Position numbers and translations under genes: made by a program | The notes under the pieces: generated by a model | Database searches by the model: none | What the model saw: only the letters and a program-made list of their open reading frames with translations | What the model was told of the DNA's origin: nothing | Assembly (NCBI RefSeq): GCF_002300555.2 | Contig: NZ_NTHN02000041.1 | Span: 1 to 49,539 of the forward strand | Length of the DNA: 49,539 nucleotides | Direction: 5' to 3' | Source of the DNA: Alloyangia mangrovi | GTDB lineage: Bacteria > Pseudomonadota > Alphaproteobacteria > Rhodobacterales > Rhodobacteraceae | In this document: one piece after another, positions 11,849 through 22,039 of the stretch | Layout: each line of letters opens with the position of its first letter | How positions within the stretch are numbered: the stretch's first letter is position 1

Positions 11849-12793
11849 ATGCGCGCGCCCCAGCCCCCTTCGGTGCAGACCCGGATCACCATCCTCCTGG
11901 CCACGTGGAACGGCGCGACGCACCTGCAGGAACAGCTCGAGTCGTACCTGGCGCAGACCCATGAGGCCTGGGACCTCTGGGTCAGCGACGACGGCTCCAG
12001 CGATGCCACGCGGGAGATCCTCGAGGCCTTCCGCGCCGCCGAGAGCCCTCGCCGCGAGGTGCGCATCGTCGCCGGGCCGCGGCGCGGCCATGCCGCCAAC
12101 TTCCTGTCGCTGCTGTGCCACCCCGAGCTGCCCGCCGGGCCGGTGGCGCTCTCGGACCAGGACGACGTCTGGCTGCCCGGCAAGCTGGCGCTGGCGCTCT
12201 CGGCGCTGAAGAACGCCGGGCCGGTGGCGCTCTACGGCGCGCAGAGCATCCACACCGACCAGGCGCTGCGCCGCATCGGCGGCTCGCGCCCGCCGCGCGG
12301 ACGGCCCTGTTTCGGCAATGCGCTGACCCAGAACGTGGTAAGCGGGCACAGCGCCACGCTCAGCGCCGGGGCGCTCGAGCTGGTGCGCCGCGCCGGCGTG
12401 CCCGAAGGCATCCCCTACCACGACTGGTGGCTCTACCAGCTGGTGAGCGGCGCCGGCGGCGAGATCGTCATCGACCCGGCCAAGGTGCTCTATTATCGCC
12501 AGCACGTCAGCAACGCGATGGGCGCGCACCAGGGGCTGTCGGCGCGGCTGGTGCGGGCGCGGCAGGTGCTCGGGCGGACCTACGCGGGCTGGATCGGCGC
12601 CAATCTTGCGGCGCTGGAGCGGGTCTCGGAGCTGCTCACCCCGGAAAACCGGGCGCTGATCGCCCGCCTGCGCGCGGAGCCGCCGCGTCCGGGGCTGTCG
12701 CGGCTGCTGACCTTCCGCCAGCTCGGCCTGCACCGGCAGACCCGGCTGACCACGGCGAGCCTCTACCTCGCCGCAGCGCTTGGGCGGGTCTGA
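11849..12793 (+). CDS. Glycosyltransferase family 2 (rhamnosyltransferase-like)
   Basis: The protein has 314 residues with a GT-A fold. The N-terminus ITILLATWNGATHLQEQLES and the motif WVSDDGSSDATREIL are classic GT2 nucleotide-binding elements. ALSDQDDVWLPGKL is the metal-binding region in the RfbF-like rhamnosyltransferase style, and YHDWWLYQL is the acceptor-side aspartate region. The sugar specificity is predicted only from overall resemblance. It is transcribed away from the RTX gene, with a 186-bp shared promoter region, and converges on kpsT. It presumably contributes to the repeat unit exported by the adjacent ABC system. Confidence 0.85.
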   Translation: MRAPQPPSVQTRITILLATWNGATHLQEQLESYLAQTHEAWDLWVSDDGSSDATREILEAFRAAESPRREVRIVAGPRRGHAANFLSLLCHPELPAGPVALSDQDDVWLPGKLALALSALKNAGPVALYGAQSIHTDQALRRIGGSRPPRGRPCFGNALTQNVVSGHSATLSAGALELVRRAGVPEGIPYHDWWLYQLVSGAGGEIVIDPAKVLYYRQHVSNAMGAHQGLSARLVRARQVLGRTYAGWIGANLAALERVSELLTPENRALIARLRAEPPRPGLSRLLTFRQLGLHRQTRLTTASLYLAAALGRV

Positions 12794-12829
12794 GGCGAAA
12801 CAGGCTCTAACGAGGGGAAATCCACCCCC

Positions 12830-13492
12830 TCAGGCGCGGCGCTTCATGTTGTCCTCATGGTCGCGGATGCCCTGGTCGACGTCGTCGTAGAAGGTCAGAT
12901 GACCGTCTTCCAGCACCACCACCGCGTCGCAAAGCTGGCTGATCTGTCTCATGGAATGGCTCACCACCACCGCTCCGGCGTTGCGCATGCGCTCCTTGAA
13001 GAGCGCGTCGCTGCGCGCCTTGAAGGAGGCGTCGCCCACCGCGGTGATCTCGTCCACGAGGTAGGTGTCAAAGGCGATGCCCATGGAGGTGCCGAAGGCC
13101 AGGCGCGACTTCATCCCCGAGGAATAGGTCTTCAGCGGCAGGTGGAAATGCACCCCGAGCCCGGCGAAGTCCTCGACGAAGGCGATGAGCTCATCGGTGT
13201 CGACGCCGTAGATCCGACCGATGAAGCGACAGTTCTGCGCGCCGCTCAGCTCGGGGTGAAAGGAGCCGGCAAAGCCCACCGGCCAGGAGATCGAGCCCGA
13301 GGAGCTGATCTTGCCCGAAGTCGGCGGCTCGGTGCCGGCGATCATCTTCAGCAGCGTCGACTTGCCCGCGCCATTGCGCCCCAGCAGCCCCACCGAGCGG
13401 CCGCTGGGGAAGGTCATGGAAACATTCTCCATGATGGTCTTGCGCTTGCCCTCCATGACGAAGGTCTTGCTGACGTTCTCGAAGCGGATCAT
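12830..13492 (-). CDS. kpsT: Capsular polysaccharide ABC exporter, ATP-binding subunit
   Basis: This is the ATPase of an ABC-2 polysaccharide exporter on the cytoplasmic face of the inner membrane. It has 220 residues, the usual length for KpsT/CtrD/BexA. The Walker A motif GRNGAGKS is at 38-45, the signature is YSSGMKSRLAF, Walker B is TYLVDEIT, and the switch His is in VVSHSMRQI. The SISWPVGF motif is typical of KpsT. The ATG at 13490-13492 follows the kpsE stop by 13 bp, so the two are probably one transcript with coupled translation. Confidence 0.92.
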   Translation of the reverse strand: MIRFENVSKTFVMEGKRKTIMENVSMTFPSGRSVGLLGRNGAGKSTLLKMIAGTEPPTSGKISSSGSISWPVGFAGSFHPELSGAQNCRFIGRIYGVDTDELIAFVEDFAGLGVHFHLPLKTYSSGMKSRLAFGTSMGIAFDTYLVDEITAVGDASFKARSDALFKERMRNAGAVVVSHSMRQISQLCDAVVVLEDGHLTFYDDVDQGIRDHEDNMKRRA

Positions 13493-13505
13493 CTCCGGCG
13501 CGCCC

Positions 13506-14819
13506 TCAGCGGCGGTCCTTGACCGAATAGGCCAGCAGCACGGCGGTCGACCAGAGCAGGAAGAGGAAGAGCGACACCACCATCAGCAGCGTGAGGCGGC
13601 TCGGGTATTCCGCGGTCTCGGCGCTGGTCGGCTTCATGTAGGCGGCGAGGTAGCGGCTCTTGCGCTTGGCCTCGGCCAGCGCGCTGTCATAGGCGGTCAG
13701 CGCCGACAGGTAGGCGCGCTCGGCGAACTCGCGGTCAACCGAGAGCCGCTCATAGTCGCCGACCAGATCGGCAAAAACCTGGCCGTTCGCCCCCGAACCC
13801 TCGAAGCCGAGCTTCTGGCGCTCGGCTGAAATGCGCGCACGGATCACGTCGAGCCGACGCTCGGCCTGGCCGACGCGCGGATCGTTCTGCTGCGAGGTCT
13901 CGCGCAGGAGGTCAAGCTCGATGATCTGCTCGGCTTCCTGGGCCTGCAGGTTGCTGAGCAGCCCGGCCTGGCTCTGCAGGTCGATCTGCGGGTCGATGAT
14001 CTGGGTCTCGTTGCGGAAGCGGGTGACCGTCTCGCGCGCGACCTTGAGCCGCTCCACCGCCTCGTCGAGCTCGTCGCGCGAGTAGCTGATCGCATCGGCC
14101 CGGGCCACGGCGCTGAGCTCGTTGATCACGTCCGCGCTCTCGTCGAGCAGGGTCTGGGAGATCAGCGTCGCATCCTCGGGACGGAAGGCGCGGACCTCGA
14201 CCTCGATCAGCCCGGCGCTGTAGGAGATGCGGACCATGTCGCCCCAATAGGCCAGCAGCTGCTCGATCGAGGCGTCCTGCGGCAGCTTGAACACAGGATC
14301 CCAGCCCGGCGGCGACCAGATTGCATGAAGGTCGATCTTCTTGTCGATGTCCGAGACCAGCTTCTGGCTCTGGATGAACTCGTAGAGGATGTCGGTGTCC
14401 GAGGAGCTCGAGCTCGAGAGGTTCGTCAGCCCGCCCAGCAGATCGACCGCCGAGGCGGCATCCTCCTGGCGCACGGTGAAGCCGACCTTCGAGGCGTATT
14501 GATCCGCCGCAACCAGCCACAGGTAGAGCGCGGTGAGAATGCCCGGCAGCACGACGCCGCAGAAGAAACTCAGCAGCATCAGCTTGTGCCGGCGCCGCGG
14601 CTTCGCCGCGCCCGCCGGCGGGCGGGCCGGAGCCTGGGGCACCGCCTTCGGACCCTGTTTCCGCGGCTGGCCCGGGGCCGGCACGACCGCCGGGCGCGGC
14701 AATCCGGGTGCGGCCTTCTGCTCGGCGGGGCTGCTGGGCTGGGCGGAACCGGGCTTGGCCTGCCCCCCCTGCTGCGGCTGCGCCTGCTTGGCAGCCTTGT
14801 CCTTGGCGGGTTGTGTCAA
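13506..14819 (-). CDS. kpsE: Capsular polysaccharide export inner-membrane protein, KpsE/CtrB family
   Basis: This is the periplasmic adaptor that links the ABC exporter to the outer-membrane channel. As read it has 437 residues. The N-terminal ~85 residues are low-complexity, rich in Pro, Gln, Ala and Lys. A first membrane helix follows (LMLLSFFCGVVLPGILTALY), then a long periplasmic part with coiled-coil segments (ISYSRDELDEAVERLKVA, DPRVGQAERRLDVI), and a second helix near the C-terminus (LTLLMVVSLFLFLLW). This two-helix topology is that of KpsE. The start is doubtful: the frame opens with TTG at 14819. An ATG at 14841 preceded by GAGGTAA lies in another frame, so a small indel near the start is possible. 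Confidence 0.85.
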   Translation of the reverse strand: MTQPAKDKAAKQAQPQQGGQAKPGSAQPSSPAEQKAAPGLPRPAVVPAPGQPRKQGPKAVPQAPARPPAGAAKPRRRHKLMLLSFFCGVVLPGILTALYLWLVAADQYASKVGFTVRQEDAASAVDLLGGLTNLSSSSSSDTDILYEFIQSQKLVSDIDKKIDLHAIWSPPGWDPVFKLPQDASIEQLLAYWGDMVRISYSAGLIEVEVRAFRPEDATLISQTLLDESADVINELSAVARADAISYSRDELDEAVERLKVARETVTRFRNETQIIDPQIDLQSQAGLLSNLQAQEAEQIIELDLLRETSQQNDPRVGQAERRLDVIRARISAERQKLGFEGSGANGQVFADLVGDYERLSVDREFAERAYLSALTAYDSALAEAKRKSRYLAAYMKPTSAETAEYPSRLTLLMVVSLFLFLLWSTAVLLAYSVKDRR

Positions 14820-14906
14820 ACGAGCCCCATGGGAATGTCATTTACCTCAAGGCGATGCTAATACACCTCAGACGCACAAGATACCAGTTTCCGGAAGACC
14901 CCCCGC

Positions 14907-15735
14907 ATGAGCACCGAAGGTTTTGCGCCGCCCCCCCCAGACGCCTGCCCCGGCCACGGTTTCCGGCCGGCGCTCCTTTCCCGGCGCGCGCGCGGTGGCA
15001 GCGCTGATCCTGCGCGAGATGGCCACCAGCTACGGCCGCTCGCCGGGCGGCTACATCTGGGCCATCCTCGAGCCGATCGGCGGCATCGTGATGCTGTCGC
15101 TGGCCTTTTCGGCCTTCCTGCGCCACCCCAGCCTCGGGATCAGCTTCCCGATGTTCTACGCCACCGGCATGCTGCCCTTCGTCATGTACACCGAGCTGCA
15201 GGGCAAGATCGCCAGCTCGTTGAACTTCTCGAAACCACTGCTGGCCTATCCGACGGTGACCTTCGTCGATGCCATCGCCGGGCGCTTCATCCTGTCGGTG
15301 ATGACCAAGCTGCTGGTCAGCTACATCATCTTCGGCGGCATCATGCTGATCTACGAGACCCGGGTGACCCTGGACTTCCTGCATATCTTCGAGGCCTTCG
15401 CCCTGGCGGGGCTGCTCGGGCTGGGGCTCGGCACGCTCACCTGTTTCGTCTTCACCCGCTTTCCACTGGCGCAGCAGGCCTGGGGCATCGTCACCAAGCC
15501 GCTGTTCCTGGTCTCTGGCATCTTCTACCTCTACGAGACCATCCCCCATCCCTACCAGAGCTACCTGTGGTACAACCCGCTGGTGCATATCATCGGCATC
15601 ATGCGCAAGGGGTTCTACCCGACCTATGACGCCAACTACGCCTCGCCGGTCTACGTGCTCTCCATCGCGCTGATCAGCCTGGCCCTCGGTCTGCTGCTGC
15701 TCCGGCGCTACCACGCCGAGATCCTGAACCGCTGA
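14907..15735 (+). CDS. kpsM: Capsular polysaccharide ABC exporter, permease subunit (frameshift in sequence)
   Basis: This is an ABC-2 type permease that moves polysaccharide across the inner membrane. The intended protein starts at the ATG at 14907 (GGAAG upstream). The C8 run at 14931-14938 shifts the frame; removing one C gives a 275-residue protein with no other defect. Without that correction only TTG or GTG starts remain in the main frame. Six membrane segments are evident, and LREMATSYGRSPGGYIWAI and the PLVHIIGIMRKGFY segment near the end are typical of KpsM/CtrC. It is transcribed away from kpsE-kpsT from an 87-bp divergent promoter region, an unusual split of one exporter. Confidence 0.85.
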
Positions 15736-15794
15736 GCCTATTCTCCTCCCCCTGGCCTTCTCCCCTGTCCTATACTTCATCCATCCGGAACCAC

Positions 15795-16700
15795 ATGCCC
15801 ACGCTTTTCCTCCATGTCGGTCTGCACAAGACCGGCACCACCAGCCTGCAGAAGGCCTTCTTCGACAATCGCGCCGCGCTTGAACGCCAGGGGTTTCTCT
15901 ATCCCCACACGGGCCTTTCCCCGAAGCCGGTGAACTGGGGGCACCACGAGCTGGCCTATGCCCTGCGCCATCGGCCCCAAGGAATCGAGATGTGGCAGGC
16001 TCTGCGCAAGGAAGCCGATGACGCCGGGCTGCCGAACGTGGTGGTCTCCTCCGAAGAGCTTTCGCTTCTGCCCTTCGCCAGCCTGCCCGGGCCCGCAGCC
16101 TTCAAGCTGATTTCCAAGATCTTCGAAGGCTACGATGTCCGGCTGATCTGCTACCTGCGGCCGCAGGCGGAGATGATCGCCTCGCTCTACAACCACCATG
16201 TCAAATCGGTGGGCGAGAAACGCGACATTCTCGAGTTCATCGCCCAGGTCGCCCCGCGGCTCGACTACCAGAACTACCTGAACGTGGCCGCCCATGGGCT
16301 CGGCACCGAAGCCATCGAGGTCCGGCTCTATCAGAAGAGCCACATGAAAAACGGCGACATCATCTCCGACATGGCCGACCGCCTCGGCATCGATCTCTCC
16401 GACGGATTTACCATACGTCAGGCATCGCTCAACTCCGGGCTGACGCGCGAAGGCCTGCAGGCCATGCTCGAGGCCAACCGCCGACTCACCGGCGACCCCG
16501 AGCGGCTCAAGGCCGAGCGCACCGCCATCATCGAGCGGCACCGCGCACCAGCCTTCTACCGCCACCAGCTGCTTTCGGACGAGATGCTGCAGGTCATCGA
16601 AGCGCTCTATCGCAACAAGAACCGCCAGATTTCCCGCCGCTTCCTCGGACGCAACGAGCCCCTGTTTGCCGTCAGCTCCGAAGCCGAAGCCCTGGCGTAG
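15795..16700 (+). CDS. Sulfotransferase-family protein
   Basis: The protein has 301 residues. The N-terminal HVGLHKTGTTSLQ (residues 7-19) is the 5'-phosphosulfate loop of PAPS-dependent sulfotransferases. SSEELSLL and YLRPQAEMIASLYNHHVK match the following strand and the 3'-phosphate binding region (Arg and Ser). The predicted reaction is transfer of sulfate from PAPS to a hydroxyl, here probably of a glycan. It lies 59 bp after kpsM on the same strand, which suggests co-transcription and modification of the polymer handled by that exporter. Its 3' end overlaps the convergent GT2-GT4 gene by 29 bp. The acceptor is not known from sequence. Confidence 0.8.
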   Translation: MPTLFLHVGLHKTGTTSLQKAFFDNRAALERQGFLYPHTGLSPKPVNWGHHELAYALRHRPQGIEMWQALRKEADDAGLPNVVVSSEELSLLPFASLPGPAAFKLISKIFEGYDVRLICYLRPQAEMIASLYNHHVKSVGEKRDILEFIAQVAPRLDYQNYLNVAAHGLGTEAIEVRLYQKSHMKNGDIISDMADRLGIDLSDGFTIRQASLNSGLTREGLQAMLEANRRLTGDPERLKAERTAIIERHRAPAFYRHQLLSDEMLQVIEALYRNKNRQISRRFLGRNEPLFAVSSEAEALA

Positions 16701-19213
16701 AGACCAACCGCGCCTCGGCGAGCGCCGCCAGCAGATCGGCGGGATCCATACGCGTCCCCTGCGGCACCGGCAAGAGCGCCCCGGGCGCGCCCTGCGCCAG
16801 GGCCCGGGCCACCGCCTCGCCCTGGGCGCCGAGATCGAAGCTCACCACCGGCAGGCCGGTGGCCAGCATCTCGTGGGTGGTGAAGGAGAAGGTCTCGGGC
16901 CAGATCGAGGGCATCAGCCAGCCCGAGATCCCGTAGCGCGCCACCAGCCCCGGCAGGTCGCGCAACTCGTAGCTGCCATGCACGAGGCTCGGTGCGGCGA
17001 GCTTGTAGGACGGATCGATATGGCCCAGCACCACCAGTCGCGCGGCACCCGAGCGCGCCAGATCGCGGCTCAGTTCCTGCAACAGCGCCACGCCCTTCTG
17101 CTCGCCGATATTGCCCAGGACGCCGATCACCGGCGCGCCGTCGGCCCCGGCCCCCGGCGCGATGCGCGGCGGAGTGGCGGGCAGCACATGCGGCACCACG
17201 GCGATACTCCCCGCGATCTGCGGATAGGCCGCGCATAGGATGTCCCGGCTCGAGCCGGAGAAGACCACCACCCGCTCGGCGGCCTGCATCAGCCGGCCCC
17301 AGGCCTCCTGCCAGTCGCGCAGCGAGGCGAGCTTGCCGCCGGGCCGCTCGTAGACATGCGCCGGGTCGGCCTCGAGCGGGCCGCCCGCCACCGGCACGCC
17401 GCGGTAGAGGCCATCCTTGCCCAGTAGCGTGTAGGAGGGGCTCACCGGGAAGAAGTCGTGCAGCAGGATCTCGACCGGGTGCCTGCCCTGCCCGTCTTCC
17501 CGCTCTGCCAGCCGCAGCAGCCGGTCCGGCAGCTCGGACGCATCGCGTTCATGCACGCCGCAGGAATAGACGATGCGCCGCTCCGGCAGCAGCGCCACCA
17601 GTCTCTCGACAAGGGCAAAATCGTTGGTCAGACCCTGGGTGAGCCCCGTCGCCCCGTAGAGCTCGAGCTTCCAGCGATGGCCCTGCCCGACCCGCAGCAC
17701 CAGCGCCGCGCCGCCCGCGGCCACCTCCTGCGCGATGCGTCCCTGCAGGTAGTTCTCGGCGCCGCCGCCGAGCGCATGGGCGATGGTAGACCGGCACGGG
17801 CCCCGCCTGCAGCGCGGCCTGCCGACGCGCCGCCAGCACCAGCCCCAGCGCCAGCCGCGGGGTGTTGAGCGGGTCGCGGCGGATGAACTCCTGCACCTCG
17901 GCGTCATAGCCCGGGTAGCGCCCGGCGAGCACCCGCAGGTTGCGCTCGAGCAGCCGCTGCTTGTCGGCGCTGCCGAAAGACTGCCCGCCGCGGTGCTCGA
18001 CGAAGAGGTTGGGCGCGCAGAGATGCCGCCCGCCAAGCTCGGCCACCTTCCGGCACCAGTCGTTCTCCTCGCCGTAGCCACGGCCGAAGATCGTGTCGAA
18101 CTGCGGCACGCGGGCAAGGAAGCGCGGCGCCAGCGCCATGCAGAAGCCGACCCCGGTGGGTGCCTCGGCGAGCCCGGCCCGCGGGTCGAACCCCGCCGCC
18201 ACGCGGTCGAGCGCATCGACGTCGCCGGGCGCCAGGTCGTTGCGCTGGCAGATCACCGGCACGGTGAAGATCTCGGCATCGTTGGACATCGGCGTGACCG
18301 AGGCGACATCGGGCTCCGCCAGCGGCGCCAGCAGCCGCGGCAGCCAGCCTGCGGGCACCATGGCGTCGGAATTGACCAGCACCACCGGGTCCTCGGGCCA
18401 GCGCGCCAGCGCCTCGGTGAAGCCGCGGTTGACCGTGCCGATGAAGCCGAGGTTCTCGGGGTTCTCCAGCAGGGTGACCTCGGGCCGGCCCTCGGCCCAG
18501 GTGCGCAGGAAAGGCAGCACCTCGGGGTCGGGCGAGGCATCGTCAATCAGCAGCAGTCGCCAGGCCGTGCCGGAATGCGTCGCGATCCGCTCCAGCGCCT
18601 CGGGCAGCAGGTGGAAGGCATTGTAGACCGGCAGGATCAGCGTCGCGGCGCGCTCGGGCGGGACAGGCGGCGGCGCCTCCGGCAGCAGCGCCGAGATCAT
18701 CTCCACCGCCTCCGAGCGCGGCACCAGCCCGAGCCGCTCCTTGACCACCTCGCGCGCGCCGAGATCGCCCTGCCATTTCCAGCGGTAGATCACCGGCGCC
18801 AGCGCCGCCAGCGTCGCCACGAAGCGCAGCGCCATGGGCAGCCGTGCCCGCATAAGCGTGGCCTGGGAGAAGCCGGGCAGGCTCTGGCCCGCCTTGGGCA
18901 GACCCTCTCCGCGCTCGGCGATCAGGTCGATCGGCCCGGTCTCGCAGGGGATGTCGAGCGCAAAGCCGCGCCGCACGCTGCCGCCCTGCACCAGGTCGGG
19001 CACCGTCCAGGCGCGGGTGCGGTTCACCGCGAGCCCGATCCGCTCGGCCTCGGCCCAGCCCTCCACGTGGATGCGGTTCCGGCGCAGCGCGATGCGGGTG
19101 ATCTCGCCGTAGGCGGCGCCGCCTTCATCGGTGAGCGAGGTGCCCGGGAGATCCCGCGCGATGTTCATCTCGGCATAGCGCTCGAAGATGCGGTAGATCC
19201 GGCCCAGCAGCAC
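16672..19213 (-). CDS. GT2-GT4 fusion glycosyltransferase with N-terminal beta domain (frameshift in sequence)
   Basis: The intended protein is about 846 residues. It starts with GTG at 19211-19213 behind a strong AAGGAGA. Residues ~40-110 form a beta domain (IHVEGWAEAERIGLAV, RRGFALDIP). A GT2 domain follows: LILPVYNAFHLL, LLLIDDASPDPEVLP, VVLVNSDAMVPAGWL, FGRGYGEENDWCRK. The reading frame then breaks near the GGGCCCC at 17798-17804; skipping one base leads into STIAHALGGGAENYLQG and a GT4 domain with PVIGVLGNIGEQKG and WPETFSFTTHEML (E-x7-E intact). Two active centres in one chain suggest addition of two successive sugars, as in other bifunctional capsule or EPS transferases. Confidence 0.8.
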
Positions 19214-19292
19214 GCGTCGTCTCCTTCAGTCTTCCGGCCCGCTTACAGGGCAAACCGTCTTGTCACAGGCCCCGCCCGGTGCCGCGCGAAAA

Positions 19293-19309
19293 TGTTTCGC
19301 AGCGAAACA
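19293..19309. promoter_or_regulatory. parS-like palindrome 1
   Basis: TGTTTCGCAGCGAAACA is a perfect 8-bp inverted repeat around a single central base, located 26 bp beyond the parB stop. The same palindrome recurs at 20475 and, with a different centre, at 23383. Its size, symmetry and confinement to the parAB-repA region match a centromere-like ParB binding site. Confidence 0.7.
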
Positions 19310-19334
19310 AATGCCGGAACAGGGCCTGTCATGG

Positions 19335-20391
19335 TCATCCCTTGTCGAAACGGGCCGAGAGCCAGGCGGCGAGATCCGCGCCCAACTCGGCATCCGCGCC
19401 TGGCCCGTCGATCTCGAGCCGTGAGCCGCGGCGGCGCAGGGTGAGCCCCGGCCATTGCGCCAGGGTCTCGGGGGCGGGCTTCGGCTCTACGTCGGGGATT
19501 TGGCTCTGGATCGGCGCGGGCTCGGAGACCGGCTTCGCCGCCATGCAGCGGGTCAGGATCTCGCGCTCCGCCGCGGCATCGGCGGGGGGGCGCGGCCTTC
19601 AGTGCCTGCGCGATCTCCTGCGCGATCCCCGGACGGTCGCGCAGCTGCTGCGCCAGCTCCAGCCCGGCCCGCTCGCTCAACGCCTCGGGGAAGCGCAGCG
19701 CCCGGTCGAGGCTCTTCACGATGGCGATGAAGGAATTGATCTTCGAGCGCCGCGCCCGCGGCACCGAGGCAAAGAGTGTCGCCAGAGCGGATTTCTCCGA
19801 GGCGAAGACGCCGCGCTCGGCGGCTTTCACCACGATCCGCGCGCGCTCGTAATGGCTGAGGTTGGCGCGGATCTCGTTCTCCTCGATCATCGCGACATAG
19901 GCCGCGTGGCCGTCCTCGGGGCGGCGCAGCAGCGCCTGCACCGTGCCGAAGCGCGCCTCGCCGGTTTCCTCCCGCAGCGCCGCCAGCGCCCGGCAGCGGC
20001 GCCAGCCCGAGAGCAGCCCGTAGGCGGCGCGGCCGGGCAGGGCGACCACCTCGATCGGCGTCTGCTGGCCGCGCGCCCGCAGGCTGTCGCGCAGCGCCTG
20101 CGCCTCCTCGGGATCCTCGGCGATGCGGTCGCGCACCAGGTGGGTCATCTCGATCTGCTCGAGGGGGATCTCCAGCACCAGCTTGCCCTCGCGCCGGGCG
20201 GCCTCCCAGCGCTCTGAAAGCTCCTCGAGCGCGGCGCTGGCCGCAGCTCCCGCCGCCACGTCGGCGATCGGCGCGGCCCGCCGCGGGGCGGTGAACATGG
20301 ATTTGGTCTCGAGCCCCGCCGCGGGCTCGCCGGTGTCCAGGCCGATGTGCGGGCCGGTCTCGAGCGGGGTCAGTCTCTTGCGCTTGGCCAT
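19335..20391 (-). CDS. parB: ParB-like partition protein (frameshift in sequence)
   Basis: This DNA-binding protein loads on parS sites and works with ParA in plasmid segregation. The intended length is about 351 residues from the ATG at 20389-20391, preceded by AGGAG. ParB/Srx features are visible: an N-terminal region with GKLVLEIPLEQI, the box RDSLRARGQQTPIEV, GLLSGWRRCRALAAL, then MIEENEIRANLSHYERARI and the helix-turn-helix area ASVPRARRSKINSFI. The frame breaks at the G7 run at 19584-19590; one base fewer joins LKAAPPADAAAEREILTRC to the C-terminal EPKPAPETLAQWPG. It lies downstream of parA and is flanked on both sides by parS-like sites. Confidence 0.88.
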
Positions 20392-20474
20392 CCGTCTGCT
20401 CCTGTCAGGAAAGGGTCCAGGCACAAGCCCGCCCGAACTTGGTTAAGACGGGGTAAGCCCGTCGCGCAGAAAAT

Positions 20475-20491
20475 TGTTTCGCAGCGAAACA
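20475..20491. promoter_or_regulatory. parS-like palindrome 2, between parA and parB
   Basis: This is the same 17-bp perfect palindrome TGTTTCGCAGCGAAACA, placed in the 105-bp gap between the parA stop (20497) and the parB start (20391). Here it could serve both as a partition site and as an operator for parB expression. Confidence 0.7.
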
Positions 20492-20496
20492 GAGTC

Positions 20497-21886
20497 TCAT
20501 TCGGCCGCCTTCAGAGCCTGTTCATCGCGCCGCCAACTGCCGAGCAACAACTGCTTCAACGCCGCGTAGGTGGCGTCGAAGGTCTCGCGGCCGCGGGCAT
20601 AGGTCTCGCGATTGAAGTCGCGGTAGTCGGCCTCGTAGATGCCGCGCACCTGCTCGCCGGCCTGGCCGATGAGCGCGGTGAAATCCTGCCGGTGCGGCGA
20701 GAGCACCGGGCCGAGGTAGGCCTGCATCAGCGCCGCGAGCTCGGCCTGCTGGGTGCCGTCGTAGCGGGTGATCACCGCGCGCACCGCGTCCCATTGGAAG
20801 GACAGCCCGTCGCGGCCCAGGGCCCGGGCAGCCATGTTCTCGGCCTCCTCGATCGAGGAGAAGGTCGAATGCAGCATGTCGAAGAACCGCCCCGTCGAGT
20901 CGAACTCGAGGAAGGAGGCGCCGAGCGGCACCAGCAGGATGTCGGCGGCGGCGAGCCCGTTGATCGTCAGGTAGCCGAGCGCCGGGGGCGTATCGAGGAA
21001 GATCACGTCGTACTGGTCGAGGATGCCATCCTCCTCGAGGCTTTCGGTCAGCGCGTCCCAGAGTTTCCAACCGCGGCCCTGCATGCGCCAGACCGGGATC
21101 TGGAACTCGGCCCAGTAGAGGTTGAGCTGCGCGCCGATGAGATCGATGTTCAGCCAATGGGTCTTCTGCACGAGGTCCGGGGCCTTGACCTCCAGCGCCT
21201 CGGTCAACGTGTCGTCGAGCGGGACGGGGGCCTCGCCGCGGTCGAGCCGGCGCTGGTTCTCGCTCCGCAGGTGGCGGCCGTAGTGGCGCGCCAGCAGCGG
21301 GAAGACCGTCTGCCATTCGTCCTCGACCTTGCCGCCGAAGATCGAGGTCATCGAGCCCTGGCTGTCGAGGTCGATCACCAGCACCTTGTAGCCATCGAGC
21401 GCGGCCGACATCGCCAGATGCGCGCAGGTCGAGGTCTTGCCGACGCCGCCCTTGAAGTTCGCCACGGCGACCATCTTGGCGGGCAGCCCCTCGGGGCGCC
21501 AGGGCAGGTAGTTCTTGGTCTTCGACCCGCCGGCGGCGAAATGCGCCCGCAGCCGCAGCACCTCCTCGAAGGTGAACCACTTGGCGCCGCCCTCGGTCTC
21601 GGAGCGGCCCTGCGGCAGCTCGGGGTTCTGCTTCAGCACCCGGCGGAAATGCCCCATGGCGACGGGGATGAGATAGCGGGTGATCTCCCAGGTCGAGAAG
21701 AGCCGCAGGCTGCGGCCGCCGTTTTCCTCCAGCCCGCGCCCGGCAAGATCGCCCCGGCCCGCCTCGCAGGCCTGGGCGATGGCGGAGAACCCGGAGGTCT
21801 CGAAGGGCCCGCCGAGGGCGCTCAGCGCGGCATCGGGATCGATGTTGAAATAGGGGGGGGAGCTCGGTCTTGATCTCGGCTTTCAT
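20497..21886 (-). CDS. parA: ParA-type partition ATPase (frameshift in sequence)
   Basis: This Walker-type ATPase drives plasmid segregation. The intended protein has about 462 residues from the ATG at 21884-21886. A G8 run at 21853-21860 breaks the frame after the first dozen residues; removing one base gives YFNIDPDAALSALGGPFE and continues into the main frame. Family features are a MerR/HTH-like N-terminal part (KWFTFEEVLRLRAHF), the deviant Walker A VANFKGGVGKTST, KVLVIDLDSQGSMT (Walker A'), and VIFLDTPPALGYLTI (Walker B). The length and the N-terminal DNA-binding extension are typical of ParA proteins that also repress their own operon. It is divergent from repA across the origin. Confidence 0.92.
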
Positions 21887-22007
21887 GTCCCTGCTCGGCC
21901 TTTATGTGTGGCGTTTTTTTGCAGGATAGCGAAAAAACTGCGCACATGGAAGCAAAAGCTGCACATCTACGTATTTTCTCAGCAAATTCGCGGCTTTGGG
22001 AGAGGGC

Positions 22008-22022
22008 GGATCGCTGCGATCC
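22008..22022. promoter_or_regulatory. 15-bp palindrome in the parA-repA intergenic region
   Basis: GGATCGCTGCGATCC is a perfect 7-bp inverted repeat around one base. A weaker one, TGGGAA-GTACT-TTCCCA, lies at 22078-22094. Both sit between the divergent parA and repA starts and could be operators for autoregulation. No direct evidence supports this beyond symmetry and position. Confidence 0.4.
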
Positions 22023-22039
22023 AGGGCAGCCCCTTTCTG

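Noticed and set aside
12796-12803. Half-sites GCGAAACA (12796) and TGTTTCGC (near 48571) as further parS copies
   Set aside because: Only one arm of the palindrome is present at each, so they are likely chance matches in GC-rich DNA.
12812-12831. Short hairpin between the GT2 gene and kpsT as a bidirectional terminator
   Set aside because: The 6-bp stem overlaps the kpsT stop codon and has no T tract on either side.
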